From NCBI GenBank assembly GCA_019418605.1, contig DYBN01000045.1, forward strand, positions 1-64,000: DNA of 64,000 nt, written 5' to 3'. A program made the position numbers and the translations under genes. This document shows, piece by piece, positions 15,482 through 27,492 of the stretch. Position 1 is the stretch's first letter. Every line of letters starts with the position of its first letter. Origin of the DNA: Sutterella sp. (GTDB taxonomy: Bacteria; Pseudomonadota; Gammaproteobacteria; Burkholderiales; Burkholderiaceae_F). A model generated the notes under the pieces. The model ran no database searches and was not told where the DNA came from. It was given only the letters and a program-made list of their open reading frames with translations.

Positions 15482-17824
15482 CTACTCGTTGCGGGTTACG
15501 TGCAGGGCGCGCAGGATGCTTGCCACCTGCAGCCGCCCCTTTTTGCCGCCTTCACCGTCGCCGCCGGAAGGAAGCTGCGAGGGCATGCTCTCGGAGGCTT
15601 TCTGCGCTTCACGATCGCACAGGTCGTTGAGCTCCTTTTGCAGAACCGAGACGATGCTGTAGCGGTTGATGAGCTCGCGGGCAAATTGCAGGAACGAGAG
15701 ATAAAGCTCGCAGCCGCGCATCGAGACGTGCTCGGACGAGATCGAAGAGAGGAGCTCCTCCTGCATGCGGTCGATTTGCTTGACGATGTCGGCGCCGTTG
15801 AGTTTGATCGTCTCAAGGGCGTGCCGGCCGTCGCCAGCGCGCACAAGCTTTTGCAGCTCCGAGGCAAGAGTGAGGAGATTGCTCTTTAGCTTGCCGTGAA
15901 AGACGCGGTGGCGGTTGGCGACATGGTCCTTGGAGACGGTGGTGAGCCGCTGCAGGTTGCGGCCGACTTCGCGCATGTTGGTGTAGGCGCGGTAGAAGCA
16001 GTAGCGCGCGTCGCGGTCAAGCTTGGTGTCGGAGTTGCGCTGCTGGGCCATGTTGTAGTAGATGCTGCGCTCTTCGCTCAAGGTGTCAAAAAGCGAGCTT
16101 GCATCGGTTTTAAGGCGCCGCAGGGAGCTTTCGTTGTCGCTCAAGAACGCTTTGACCGTGCTCTCAAAGAGATCGACCGTGCGGTTTAAGTGCGGGCCCA
16201 CGGTGGTGTTGATGGCGTTGCGCACCGACTCGTGATCGTCGCCGCGGAAAATAAGCGGCACGTCCTTTTGCTTTTTGGCGGCAAGAAAGTTCGAGCGCAC
16301 GATGAGCGTCAGGACAAGCAGCATCAGGGCGCAGGTCATGTAGTCGCCGCCCGCCATCACGAGCCAGCACATGATGCCTGCGATCGTGAGCGCCGAGAGG
16401 GCCGTGAGGAACCATCCGCTGATGACGGTCAGAACGCCCGAGACGCGGTAGACGGCCGTCTCGCGATCCCACGCGCCGTCGGCAAAGCTCGAGCCCATGG
16501 CCACCATGAAGGTGACGTAGGTGGTCGACAACGGCAGCTGCAGGCTCGTGGCCGAGGCAATCAGAATCGAGCTGATGACCAGATTGATCGAGGCGCGCAC
16601 ATAGTCAAAGGGAAGCACGGGCTCGCCGCGCTCAAGCTTGCGGGGCTTGAAGCGCCCTCGCAGCGTCACCTGCAGCCGCAGCGGAAGAATCTGGCGCACG
16701 ATTTTTCCAAGCGTCATGGAGCTGCGCACGATCATGCGGCCGGGCACGGAACTGCCGAACTGCTCGTGCTCTCCCGACTGGCTCGAAGAGAGGTTGAGCG
16801 ACGTCTGCACCACAAGGCGCGCCTTTTTGCTAAACCAGAGCGTGAGCACCATGATGAGGCCCGAGAGAAGCAAAAAGATGGTGGGCACCGTCGAGGGGCG
16901 CGAGAGGCTCTCCATCATGTAGCTTGAGGCGTCGGTGCCGTTTGCCATGAAGTCGCGCACGGCATCCAGCGCCGCAAGCGGCACGCCCACGAAGTTGACG
17001 AGGTCGTTGCCCGCAAACGCAAAGGCAAGCGAAAACGTGCCGCTCAGGATGATGATGCGAAAGACGTTGACGTTGCAAAAGACGATGAGCGCCTGAAAAA
17101 GAATCGAGAGCCCGACAAAAAGGCAGGTCAAAATGGCAAGCGTGTTTGCATCGATCCAGCTGATCCACTCGGGGCGCATGAAGCTTGCGCCCTTGGCGCC
17201 CTTCATGACGAGAAAGTAGAAGATGGCCGTGATGGCAAAGCCGCCGAAGATGCCGCCAATGCGCCGGTACATTTTCTCAAAATGAAAGGTGAAGATGACG
17301 CGCGCGACGTACTGCGTCACCGACCCGGCGATGAAGGCGACCACGACCGAAATCAGAATGCCCGAAATCATCGTGAGCGACTGCGCGCTGTTGATGTAGG
17401 TCGAAACGTCGGCAAAGCTTCCCGTGCTTGTGTAGATCTTGTAGAGCGCGGCGGCAAGGGCGCTGCCCAACAGTTCAAAGATGATCGAGACCGTGGTCGA
17501 CGTGGGAAGTCCGAGCGAGTTGAAGGCGTCAAGAAGCAGGACGTCTGCGACCATCACGGCAAAGAAGATCACCATGATTTCGCCGAAGGTGAACATCTGC
17601 GGATGAAAAACGCCCGAGCGGGCGATTTCCATCATCCCCGAGGAGAAGGTGGCGCCCAGAAGGACGCCGAGGCTCGCCACCCACATCGTGGTGCGAAACG
17701 AGGAGATGCGGCAGCCTAGGGCGGAATTGAGGAAGTTGACGGCGTCGTTGCTGACGCCGACGAAGAGGTCAAAACAGGCCAGCACGGCAAGAAAGCCGAG
17801 CACGACCAGATAGAAGTCTTGCAT
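15482..17824 (-). CDS. PiT-family inorganic phosphate transporter with C-terminal PhoU-like region
   Basis: A 780-residue protein. The membrane part (about residues 1-520) shows the two inverted PiT signature loops, GVSNDAVNFLNSALG (23-37) and AGNDLVNFVGVPLAA, plus LGLPTSTTVS and LQLPLSTTYVTFMVAMGSS. The last 220 residues are soluble and helical, and resemble PhoU-type regulators (TVDLFESTVKAFLSDNE onward). PiT proteins import phosphate with protons or sodium. The length is well above classic Pit (about 500). Tandem Pho boxes upstream indicate phosphate control by PhoB. Confidence 0.88.
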   Translation of the reverse strand: MQDFYLVVLGFLAVLACFDLFVGVSNDAVNFLNSALGCRISSFRTTMWVASLGVLLGATFSSGMMEIARSGVFHPQMFTFGEIMVIFFAVMVADVLLLDAFNSLGLPTSTTVSIIFELLGSALAAALYKIYTSTGSFADVSTYINSAQSLTMISGILISVVVAFIAGSVTQYVARVIFTFHFEKMYRRIGGIFGGFAITAIFYFLVMKGAKGASFMRPEWISWIDANTLAILTCLFVGLSILFQALIVFCNVNVFRIIILSGTFSLAFAFAGNDLVNFVGVPLAALDAVRDFMANGTDASSYMMESLSRPSTVPTIFLLLSGLIMVLTLWFSKKARLVVQTSLNLSSSQSGEHEQFGSSVPGRMIVRSSMTLGKIVRQILPLRLQVTLRGRFKPRKLERGEPVLPFDYVRASINLVISSILIASATSLQLPLSTTYVTFMVAMGSSFADGAWDRETAVYRVSGVLTVISGWFLTALSALTIAGIMCWLVMAGGDYMTCALMLLVLTLIVRSNFLAAKKQKDVPLIFRGDDHESVRNAINTTVGPHLNRTVDLFESTVKAFLSDNESSLRRLKTDASSLFDTLSEERSIYYNMAQQRNSDTKLDRDARYCFYRAYTNMREVGRNLQRLTTVSKDHVANRHRVFHGKLKSNLLTLASELQKLVRAGDGRHALETIKLNGADIVKQIDRMQEELLSSISSEHVSMRGCELYLSFLQFARELINRYSIVSVLQKELNDLCDREAQKASESMPSQLPSGGDGEGGKKGRLQVASILRALHVTRNE

Positions 17825-18251
17825 GAGAGCACGCGGTGGGAGTGTTGGTATAGGTATGCGCCGAAGTGTGGATGCCGTTTATGACAGATCGATGACAAAT
17901 CGATGACAAAGGGGGTGCAAACCGCGCGGGAATGCAAGAAAAATCAAGGGTTTGCGAAAAATGACAGGTTTGTCACACAAAGCCCGTCAAAATAATTTGA
18001 TAAGTCGAACTTAAACGGGGTAAGTCCCTGCGCTCTGCGTGCGGGGGCGCGCCAAAAATCGGAAGGCCTGTGGGCAGCCTTCCGGGCGACAAGAAGGCAA
18101 AGGGAAAAGAAAATAGGAGAGAAAAAAGGAGAGTAACGGCCGTGCGGGGCCGCCGGGGAGTGCGGTGCATGCAAAAAGCCGACCGCGCGCAGAGTTTTTC
18201 TCTGCGTTCAGGCGGCTTTGCCGCTTGGAGGGTTGGCGCCCGGTTGGTTTT
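17825..18251. other. Intergenic region with Pho boxes
   Basis: 427 bases without a gene. Apart from the Pho boxes there is one extra CTGTCATTTTT on the minus strand near 17958-17968, and an AT-rich patch near 17985-18015. Confidence 0.5.
17881..17913 (-). promoter_or_regulatory. Three tandem Pho-box half sites
   Basis: On the minus strand, TTTGTCATCGA, TTTGTCATCGA and TCTGTCATAAA follow each other at exact 11-base spacing (plus-strand ATGACAA/ATGACAG at 17881, 17892 and 17903). This is the PhoB site layout, a 7-base CTGTCAT-like core plus 4 AT-rich bases, and it lies 57 bases before the start of a phosphate transporter. Confidence 0.8.
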
Positions 18252-18794
18252 TTAAGAGAGCGCCGCCTTCTTGGTCGTGCGGCGCGTGCGCTTTCTGGCA
18301 GCGCTTGTGCGGACTTTGGAGGACTTGCCGCGGGTTTTGGCCGCCGGCGCGGCTTTCTTGCGCTTCACGGGCTCGGCGGGCTTTTTCATGCCGCGCGCGC
18401 CGGGATCGGCCTTGGCCATTAAAATGGCGGGTCCGTTTTCAGCAAAAACCCGGGTTTGCGCCGCAGCAGCCGCGGCGGCTTTTGAGGCGATGGCGGCCGC
18501 GTCGGCCGTTTTGTCGTCTTCGGTCGGGCGGTACACGACGAGCATCTTGCCGATGCTCTGGATGCGGGCGGCGCCGAGCGTCTCGACAATTTTCTCGTAG
18601 ATCTGCGCGCGCTCCTCGCGGTCTTCGCCCGCCACATGAATCTTGACGAGGCCGTGGTCGGCAAGCGCCCGGTCGATTTCCTTCATCACGGCCTCGGTGA
18701 GGCCCTTTTCTCCGATGAGCACGCCTGCCTGCAGGTGGTGCGCCCGCGCGCGCATTTCAAGGCGCACGCTGCGCTCTAAAATGAGTTCAGCCAT
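18252..18794 (-). CDS. yhbY: YhbY/CRM-domain RNA-binding protein with basic tail
   Basis: Residues 1-95 form a CRM (CRS1-YhbY) domain: RAHHLQAGVLIGEKGLTEAV, then HGLVKIHVAG and IGKMLVVYRP. YhbY binds pre-50S ribosomal particles. Bacterial YhbY is about 97 residues. This protein has 180, with an Ala-rich linker and a Lys/Arg-rich C-terminus (KKPAEPVKRKKAAP and a final RKRTRRTTKKA). It is divergent from rlmE, the usual partner order in betaproteobacteria. Confidence 0.92.
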   Translation of the reverse strand: MAELILERSVRLEMRARAHHLQAGVLIGEKGLTEAVMKEIDRALADHGLVKIHVAGEDREERAQIYEKIVETLGAARIQSIGKMLVVYRPTEDDKTADAAAIASKAAAAAAAQTRVFAENGPAILMAKADPGARGMKKPAEPVKRKKAAPAAKTRGKSSKVRTSAARKRTRRTTKKAALS

Positions 18795-18926
18795 GGATGT
18801 TGACGTTGTATTCGAGCCCGGAAATCAAGTGCAAAAGAAAACGAAAATAAAGAACCCCTCACGAAAGACACTTTTCCGGGCTTGGTTGAAAAGTTCAAAG
18901 CAAGCCCGCAATTTTAGCTGCAAGTC

Positions 18927-19586
18927 ATGCCGAAATCCTTGAAAAAACTGCGCTCGAACCGGGCTTGGATTGAGCGCCACATCAACGATCCCTTTGTCAA
19001 GCGCTCACGCGCCGAGGGCTATCGGGCGCGCTCGGTCTACAAGCTCATCGAGCTCGACGAGCGCGAGCGCCTCTTTGCGCCGGGCATGACGGTGGTTGAC
19101 CTGGGAAGTGCGCCGGGCAGCTGGACGCAGGTCGTGCGCGAGAGGCTCTCTGACAAAAGCGGGGCGCTCAAAGGGCGCATCATCGCCATGGACATCCTGC
19201 CGATGGAGCCCGTCGAAGGCGCCGTCTTCATTCAAGGAGACTTTCGCGAGCAGGAGGTGGCCGACAAGCTTGCCGCCGTTTTGGAGGGCGACAAGGTCGA
19301 CGTCGTCATCAGCGACATGGCGCCCAATCTCTCGGGCGTGGCGATGGTCGACGCGGGCGCAAGCCTTCTGTTAAATGAGCTTGCCCTTGACTTTGCGCTC
19401 GAGCATCTAAAGCCCGAGGGCGTCTTTGTAACGAAGGCTTTTCAGGGTTCGGGCTACTCGCAGTTCATCGAAGCGTGCAAAAAGAGCTTTAAGAGCGTGG
19501 CGCAGAGAAAGCCCGAGGCAAGCCGCGGCTCAAGCGCGGAAATGTACGTGGTGGCCCGGGGACTCAAGGCCGCCCGCGGCGGCTAG
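18927..19586 (+). CDS. rlmE: 23S rRNA (uridine2552-2'-O)-methyltransferase
   Basis: A 219-residue SAM-dependent methyltransferase (RrmJ/FtsJ). The SAM site is VVDLGSAPGSWTQVV, the catalytic K-D-K-E set is seen in RSVYKLIELDE, VISDMAPNLSGV, FVTKAFQGSG and the C-terminal EMYVVARG. It methylates U2552 of 23S rRNA late in 50S assembly, and in E. coli is heat-shock induced and located just before ftsH, as here. Confidence 0.96.
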   Translation: MPKSLKKLRSNRAWIERHINDPFVKRSRAEGYRARSVYKLIELDERERLFAPGMTVVDLGSAPGSWTQVVRERLSDKSGALKGRIIAMDILPMEPVEGAVFIQGDFREQEVADKLAAVLEGDKVDVVISDMAPNLSGVAMVDAGASLLLNELALDFALEHLKPEGVFVTKAFQGSGYSQFIEACKKSFKSVAQRKPEASRGSSAEMYVVARGLKAARGG

Positions 19587-19858
19587 AAGACCTCCGGGCC
19601 CGGCAGGGAGCTCCGCCTGCCGCGTAACCGTTGTTAACCAATTGCGCGGGAAAACCATAGGACAGGACTCGGATTTTGCTTTAGGCTTAATCTGCTAATT
19701 TTTGGGCCTGCGGCGCCTATTTTCGGGCGGGGGCTTTCGCGCCCCTCTTCACCCCTTCGCGCCATTTTGGTGCACTTCAGGCGCCCCCTTGACGCTGCAG
19801 CAACAGTTTTTGCAAATCACACAGAACACTCTTCGGGTAAAAAAGAGAGGAACGAATC

Positions 19859-22033
<2,175 letters not shown>

Positions 22034-22062
22034 GCGGCGCATTTAAGACAATGTCTCGCACG

Positions 22063-22093
22063 GGGTCCGGCTGATGTTTGCCGGGCCCTTTTT
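22063..22093 (+). terminator. ftsH terminator
   Basis: GGGTCCGGC (22063-22071) pairs with GCCGGGCCC (22080-22088) over an eight-base loop with one T-G wobble, followed directly by TTTTT. Confidence 0.88.
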
Positions 22094-22173
22094 CATGCGT
22101 TTTTTTATTGGTCCGGCTTGAGTGAGACATTGAACTGCGCGCTCCGGCCAGGTCTGTGATCGAGGGGATTTTT

Positions 22174-23118
22174 GTGGAGAACATCAATACGACGGCTGAG
22201 TCGCCCGGCATGAAGGCTGCGGCGGGTGCGCGCGTTTGGCAGTGCGGGCGATTTGAAATTTCGCTTGAGCGCCCGCGCATCATGGGCATTGTCAACGTCA
22301 CGCCCGACTCGTTTTCCGACGGCGGCATGCACGCCTCGCGCGACGAGGCCGTTCAATGGGGCCGCAGGCTTGCCGCCGAAGGGGCCGACATTCTCGACGT
22401 GGGAGGCGAATCCACCCGGCCGGGCGCCAGGGAGGTAAGCGAAGACGAAGAGCTCTCGCGCGTCATCCCCGTCGTGGAGGCGCTGGCCGCCGACGGGTTT
22501 GTCGTCTCGGTCGACACGAGCAGGGCAAGCGTCATGCGCGAGGCGCTTTCTGCGGGCGCGGCGATTCTCAACGACGTGCGCGCCTTTACGCAGCCCGGAG
22601 CCCTTGAGGCGGCCTCCCAAAGCGAGGCGGGCCTTGTGATCATGCACTGGGTAGACGCGCACGCAAGCCCGCGCGAGGATCAAGAGCCGCAGGTCGACGA
22701 CGATGCGCTGTACGAGCGCATTGCCCGGTATCTCTCTGAGCGCGAGCAGCGCCTTCGAGAGGCTGGTGTTGGGTTTGAGCGCATCTGCTGGGACGCGGGC
22801 TTTGGCTTTGGCAAGACGGTGCGGGAGAACTTTGCCATCGTGCGGTTGACGGACCGCTTTGTGCGCACGGGACGCCCCTATCTTCTGGGGCTTTCCCGCA
22901 AGTCCTCTCTTGGAGCCGTCACGGGCATTGCCAATCCAGCTGACCGGGCGGCGGCAAGCGTCGCGGGGTCGCTTGCCGCCATTGAGCGCGGCGCACGGCT
23001 AGTGCGCGTGCACGACGTTAGGCACATGCGCGAGGCCGTTGACGTCTGGTGCGCGGTCAAAGGCTTTGAACCGGGCCTGGGATCAGGCCTTAAATCGAAC
23101 CTCAAGTCGAACCTTTAA
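22174..23118 (+). CDS. folP: Dihydropteroate synthase
   Basis: A 314-residue folate enzyme that joins p-aminobenzoate to hydroxymethyl-dihydropterin pyrophosphate. Signatures are IMGIVNVTPDSFSDGG, GADILDVGGESTRPGA, VSVDTSRASVMREAL, AAILNDVRAF, DAGFGFGKTVREN and FLLGLSRKS-like YLLGLSRKSSLG. GTG at 22174 is preceded by GAGGGG with good spacing; a GTG six codons earlier is possible. It lies between ftsH and glmM, the common proteobacterial order. Confidence 0.95.
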   Translation: MENINTTAESPGMKAAAGARVWQCGRFEISLERPRIMGIVNVTPDSFSDGGMHASRDEAVQWGRRLAAEGADILDVGGESTRPGAREVSEDEELSRVIPVVEALAADGFVVSVDTSRASVMREALSAGAAILNDVRAFTQPGALEAASQSEAGLVIMHWVDAHASPREDQEPQVDDDALYERIARYLSEREQRLREAGVGFERICWDAGFGFGKTVRENFAIVRLTDRFVRTGRPYLLGLSRKSSLGAVTGIANPADRAAASVAGSLAAIERGARLVRVHDVRHMREAVDVWCAVKGFEPGLGSGLKSNLKSNL

Positions 23119-23280
23119 GGGGCCAGGGAATCGGCCCAGGAGCGGCCATTGAAGCGGCACTGCGCCCCGGTTTGGGGAACGGGCCCGCGGCGGCCTCTTT
23201 CCTATAATTCGCGTTAATAAGAAGCATCAACGGCACGGGCTCAATGAAGAGCCGGGTGCCACACAAGGAGTAAAAAAGCG

Positions 23281-24618
23281 ATGGCGCGGCACTACTTTGG
23301 CACGGACGGCATTCGCGGGCGCGTGGGACAAAGTCCGATTTCGCCGGATTTTGTTCTCTTGCTCGGACAGGCGGCCGGCCGTGTTTTTCTGCGTGAGTCT
23401 GCAAACGGACGCGCGTGCGTGTTAATCGGCAAGGACACGCGCGTCTCGGGCTACATGCTTGAGGCCGCGCTGCAGGCCGGGTTTTCCTCGGCCGGGGTCG
23501 ACGTCGTGCTCTGCGGCCCGATTCCGACGCCGGCGGTTGCCTATCTCACGCGCGCCCTGCGGCTTGAGGCCGGGGTGGTGATCAGCGCAAGCCACAACCC
23601 GTACGAAGACAACGGCATCAAGTTTTTCTCGGGCGCCGGGCTCAAGCTGCCCGATGCCGTCGAAGAAGACATCGAAGCCGAGATGCTCAAAGGCTTTTCC
23701 TGCGTGGACAGCAACCGGCTCGGCAAGGCGCGGCGCCTTGACGATGCGGCGGGCCGCTACGTGGAATTTTGCAAAAGCGTCTTTCCCTCGGGGCTTGATT
23801 TAAAGGGCATGAAGCTCTATGTGGACTGCGCCAACGGCGCGGCCTATCACGTCGCGCCCGACGTCTTTCATGAGTTGGGCGCTGAAGTCGTCGCCGAGGG
23901 TGTGCACCCCGACGGCTTTAACATCAACGACGGGGTGGGGGCCACCCACACCGACGATCTGCCGCAGCGCACGGCGGCCTGCGGGGCCGACTATGGGCTT
24001 GCCTTTGACGGCGACGCCGACCGGCTCATCATGGCCGACAACGCCGGGAACCTTTACAACGGCGACGCCCTTCTTTACGTGATCGCCTGCGACCGGATCC
24101 TTGAGCGCGGCAAGAAGTCGGGCGTGGCGGGCACCCTGATGACCAACTTTGCGCTCGAGAAAAACTTTGCGCGCATGGGCATTGACTTTGCCCGCGCCAA
24201 GGTGGGCGACAGGTACGTGATGGAGCTTTTGCGGCAAAAGGGGTGGCTCTACGGCGGCGAAAGTTCAGGGCACATCATTGCGCTTGACCGCCAGACAACG
24301 GGCGACGGCATTGTGAGCGCCCTGCAGGTTCTCACGGCCATGCGCTCGCGCAAAAAGACGCTCGCCGAGCTCACAAGCGACTTGAAGTTGATGCCCCAGG
24401 TGCTCATCAACCGGCGCATTGAAAAGGGCTTTGACTACCGCACGGACGCGCCCTTTACCGAAGAGATCGCGCGCGTGGAAAGTCAATTGGGCGAGCGCGG
24501 ACGCGTCTTGATTCGCCCCTCGGGCACCGAGCCCGTGCTGCGCATCATGGTTGAGGCAACCGACGAGGCGCTCGCGCGCGAGTGCGCCGAGAAGATCGCA
24601 GCGGCGCTCTCCTGTTAA
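23281..24618 (+). CDS. glmM: Phosphoglucosamine mutase
   Basis: A 445-residue alpha-D-phosphohexomutase converting glucosamine-6-P to glucosamine-1-P for UDP-GlcNAc. The phosphoserine loop is GVVISASHNPYEDNGIKFF, the metal loop is LAFDGDADRLIM, the sugar loop is GGESSGHII, and the phosphate loop is RPSGTEPVLRIMVE. AAGGAG precedes the ATG. The length matches E. coli GlmM (445). Confidence 0.97.
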   Translation: MARHYFGTDGIRGRVGQSPISPDFVLLLGQAAGRVFLRESANGRACVLIGKDTRVSGYMLEAALQAGFSSAGVDVVLCGPIPTPAVAYLTRALRLEAGVVISASHNPYEDNGIKFFSGAGLKLPDAVEEDIEAEMLKGFSCVDSNRLGKARRLDDAAGRYVEFCKSVFPSGLDLKGMKLYVDCANGAAYHVAPDVFHELGAEVVAEGVHPDGFNINDGVGATHTDDLPQRTAACGADYGLAFDGDADRLIMADNAGNLYNGDALLYVIACDRILERGKKSGVAGTLMTNFALEKNFARMGIDFARAKVGDRYVMELLRQKGWLYGGESSGHIIALDRQTTGDGIVSALQVLTAMRSRKKTLAELTSDLKLMPQVLINRRIEKGFDYRTDAPFTEEIARVESQLGERGRVLIRPSGTEPVLRIMVEATDEALARECAEKIAAALSC

Positions 24619-24816
24619 CCCCCGGGCCGAAGGCCTCCGGGCGCTTTTGAAAAACGAAGGCGCTAAAGCCGCTCATCCCCGGCAAAACTCACAGCGCGCC
24701 CGGCAAAGTCCTTTGCCGGAGGTGGCGGTGCGAGGGGCGGCGCCGCGCTAAAATCCCCCAACTTTTCCCTTCCGGCAAGTGCGCCGGTTTGTGTTTTGAG
24801 CTTTTCAAGTGCACTC

Positions 24817-27456
24817 ATGAAACCCGCTACGTACATGACGGCTGCGCAGATTCGCACGGCCTTTTTGAAGTTTTTTGAAAGCAAGGGGCACCCGATCATC
24901 CCGTCGAGCCCCGTTGTTCCCCACAACGATCCGACCCTGCTTTTTACGAACGCGGGCATGAATCAGTTCAAGGACAACTTCCTTGGGCTTGACAAGAGCT
25001 TGAAGCGCGCGACCACGTCGCAAAAGTGCATCCGCGCCGGCGGCAAGCACAACGACCTTGACAACGTGGGCTACACGGCGCGCCACCACACGTTCTTTGA
25101 GATGCTCGGCAACTTCAGCTTCGGCGACTACTTCAAACGCGAAGCGATCGGCTGGGCCTGGGAGCTTCTCACCACCGTCTACAAGCTGCCCGCCGAGCGG
25201 CTCTGGGTGACGGTCTACTCCGAAGACGACGAAGCCTACGACATCTGGCACAAGGAAATCGGCGTGCCCGCCGAGCGCATCGTGCGCATCGGCGACAACA
25301 AGGGCGCGCGCTACATGTCGGACAACTTCTGGATGATGGGCGACACGGGTCCCTGCGGTCCGTGCTCGGAAATCTTCTACGACCGCGGCCCGAAGGTGCA
25401 GGGCGGCCCTCCGGGAAGCCCCGACGAAGACGGCGACCGGTACATGGAAATCTGGAACCTCGTCTTTACGCAATTTAACCGCGATACCTCGGGCAAGCTC
25501 AACCGCCTGCCGCGGCCCAACATCGACACCGGCATGGGCTTGGAGCGCCTCGCATCGGTGCTTCAGGACGTGCCGAGCAACTACGACATCGATCTCTTCC
25601 AAAACCTGATGGCCGCGGCCAAGAAGGCCGTCGAAGAGGTGGGGGCTGAAAACGTCGATCCCCAGTGCCCGTCGCTGAAGGTGATTGCCGACCACATCCG
25701 CTCGTGCGCCTTTGCGGTGGCCGACGGCGTCAAGCCCGGCAACGAGGGGCGCGCCTACGTGTTGCGCCGCATCTGCCGCAGAGCCATCCGCCACGGCTAC
25801 AAGCTCGGAGCCCGCGGCCCATTCTTCTATAAGCTCGTTGAGCCCCTTGCAAAGGAAATGGGCGACATCTACCCCGAGCTCTACAAGCCCGAGATCGCCG
25901 AGACGATCCGCGCCGAAGAAGAGCGCTTTTTGCTCACGCTCTCCAACGGCATGCAGATTCTCGAAGAGGCCGTTGGCAAGGCCGAGGGCGGCGTGCTCCC
26001 GGGCGAGGTGGCCTTCAAGCTGCACGACACCTACGGCTTTCCCGTTGATTTGACGGCCGACGTGTGCCGCGAAAAGGGACTTCATGTTGATCTCGAGGCC
26101 TTCGACCGCGCCATGAAGGAGCAAAAGGACAAGGCGCGCGCAGCGGGCAAGTTCAAGATCGCTGCAGACGTGCTCTTTACGGGCGACAACAACGAATTCG
26201 TGGGCTACGAGACGCTCGAGGCACAAGGCTCAAAGGTGCTGGCGCTCTACAAGGACGGCGTGGAAGTCAACGAGGTTGAAGCGGGCGACGACGTGCTGAT
26301 CGTGCTCGACAAAACGCCCTTTTACGCTGAAATGGGCGGCCAGGTGGGCGACGCCGGGCGCCTGGCAAACGGCGAGTGCCTGATCAACGTCACGGACTGC
26401 CTCAAACTCAAGGCAAGCGTCTTTAGCCACGCGGGCCACGTGGCCGAAGGGGTGCTCAAAAAGGGCGACATTCTCAATGCGCAGGTTGACGCTGAAAGGC
26501 GCCGCGCCATTGAGCGCAACCATTCGGTCACGCACCTCATGCACAAGGCCCTGCGCGACGTGCTGGGCGCTCATGTGGCGCAAAAGGGGAGCCTTGTCAA
26601 CGCGCAGGTCACGCGCTTTGACTTCACGCACGACAAGCCCATGACGGCCGAGGAAATCCGCGCCGTGGAAAACCAGGTCAATGCGGAAATTCTTGAAAAC
26701 ACCGAGACCCTCTGCCGGGTGCTTCCGATTGAAGAAGCCCGCAAGACGGGCGCCGTGATGCTCTTTGGCGAGAAGTACGGTCAGACGGTGCGCGTGATGA
26801 ATATCGGAAGCTCCTGCGAATTCTGCGGCGGCACGCACGTCAAGCGCACGGGCGACATCGGCTCCTTCAAGATCGTGAGCGAGGCGGGCATTTCGGCCGG
26901 CGTGCGCCGCATCGAGGCCGTCACGGGCATGAACGCCGTGGCGCTCATGCAGAAAAACGCCGATCTTCTTGCGCAGAGCGCCGCGCGCTTCAAGGCCCCC
27001 GCCGATGAGGTGCCGGGCAAGATCGATCATTTAAACGAGACGGTGCACGCGCTGGAAAAGAATCTGGCTGACCTCAAGGCCAAGCTTGCCGCGCAGCAGG
27101 GCGCCGACATCGTCAACCAAGCCGTTGAGGTCAAGGGCGTGAAGGTTCTTGCCGCCACGCTCGAAGGGATGGACGCCAAGACGTTGCGCGAGACGATGGA
27201 CGATCTTAAAAACCGCTTCGGGTCGGCCGTGATTGTGTTGGCCGTCGTGGGAGGCCCCAAGGTGCAGCTCTGTGCGGGCGTCACCAAGGATCTCGTGGGC
27301 CGCATCAAGGCGGGGGAACTCGTCAACTTTGTTGCCAATCAGTGCGGCGGCAAGGGCGGCGGCAAGCCCGACATGGCGATGGCCGGCGCAACGGACGCGG
27401 CGGCAATCCCCGCGGCGCTCGAGAGCGCCAAGGGCTGGATTGCCGAGCGTATCTAA
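24817..27456 (+). CDS. alaS: Alanyl-tRNA synthetase
   Basis: A class II synthetase of about 879 residues. Motifs in order: GHPIIPSSPVVP and TLLFTNAGMNQFKD; the catalytic block RHHTFFEMLGNFSFGDYFK; the tRNA-recognition region; the editing domain with zinc-type HSVTHLMHKAL and CEFCGGTHVKRTGDIG; and a C-terminal C-Ala domain ending with FVANQCGGKGGGKPDMAMAGA. Start choice is open: ATG 24817 or ATG 24835 (MTAAQIRTAF, closer to the family start). Neither has a strong ribosome site. Confidence 0.97.
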   Translation: MKPATYMTAAQIRTAFLKFFESKGHPIIPSSPVVPHNDPTLLFTNAGMNQFKDNFLGLDKSLKRATTSQKCIRAGGKHNDLDNVGYTARHHTFFEMLGNFSFGDYFKREAIGWAWELLTTVYKLPAERLWVTVYSEDDEAYDIWHKEIGVPAERIVRIGDNKGARYMSDNFWMMGDTGPCGPCSEIFYDRGPKVQGGPPGSPDEDGDRYMEIWNLVFTQFNRDTSGKLNRLPRPNIDTGMGLERLASVLQDVPSNYDIDLFQNLMAAAKKAVEEVGAENVDPQCPSLKVIADHIRSCAFAVADGVKPGNEGRAYVLRRICRRAIRHGYKLGARGPFFYKLVEPLAKEMGDIYPELYKPEIAETIRAEEERFLLTLSNGMQILEEAVGKAEGGVLPGEVAFKLHDTYGFPVDLTADVCREKGLHVDLEAFDRAMKEQKDKARAAGKFKIAADVLFTGDNNEFVGYETLEAQGSKVLALYKDGVEVNEVEAGDDVLIVLDKTPFYAEMGGQVGDAGRLANGECLINVTDCLKLKASVFSHAGHVAEGVLKKGDILNAQVDAERRRAIERNHSVTHLMHKALRDVLGAHVAQKGSLVNAQVTRFDFTHDKPMTAEEIRAVENQVNAEILENTETLCRVLPIEEARKTGAVMLFGEKYGQTVRVMNIGSSCEFCGGTHVKRTGDIGSFKIVSEAGISAGVRRIEAVTGMNAVALMQKNADLLAQSAARFKAPADEVPGKIDHLNETVHALEKNLADLKAKLAAQQGADIVNQAVEVKGVKVLAATLEGMDAKTLRETMDDLKNRFGSAVIVLAVVGGPKVQLCAGVTKDLVGRIKAGELVNFVANQCGGKGGGKPDMAMAGATDAAAIPAALESAKGWIAERI

Positions 27457-27492
27457 GCTCCCCGGAAGCCCGACGCAAGGATCAAGCGCGCG

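Noticed and set aside
24711..24731. Perfect hairpin CCGGCAAAG-TC-CTTTGCCGG before alaS considered as a terminator or T-box-like element
   Set aside because: No T-run on the plus strand and no tRNA-sensing motifs. It is only a hairpin.
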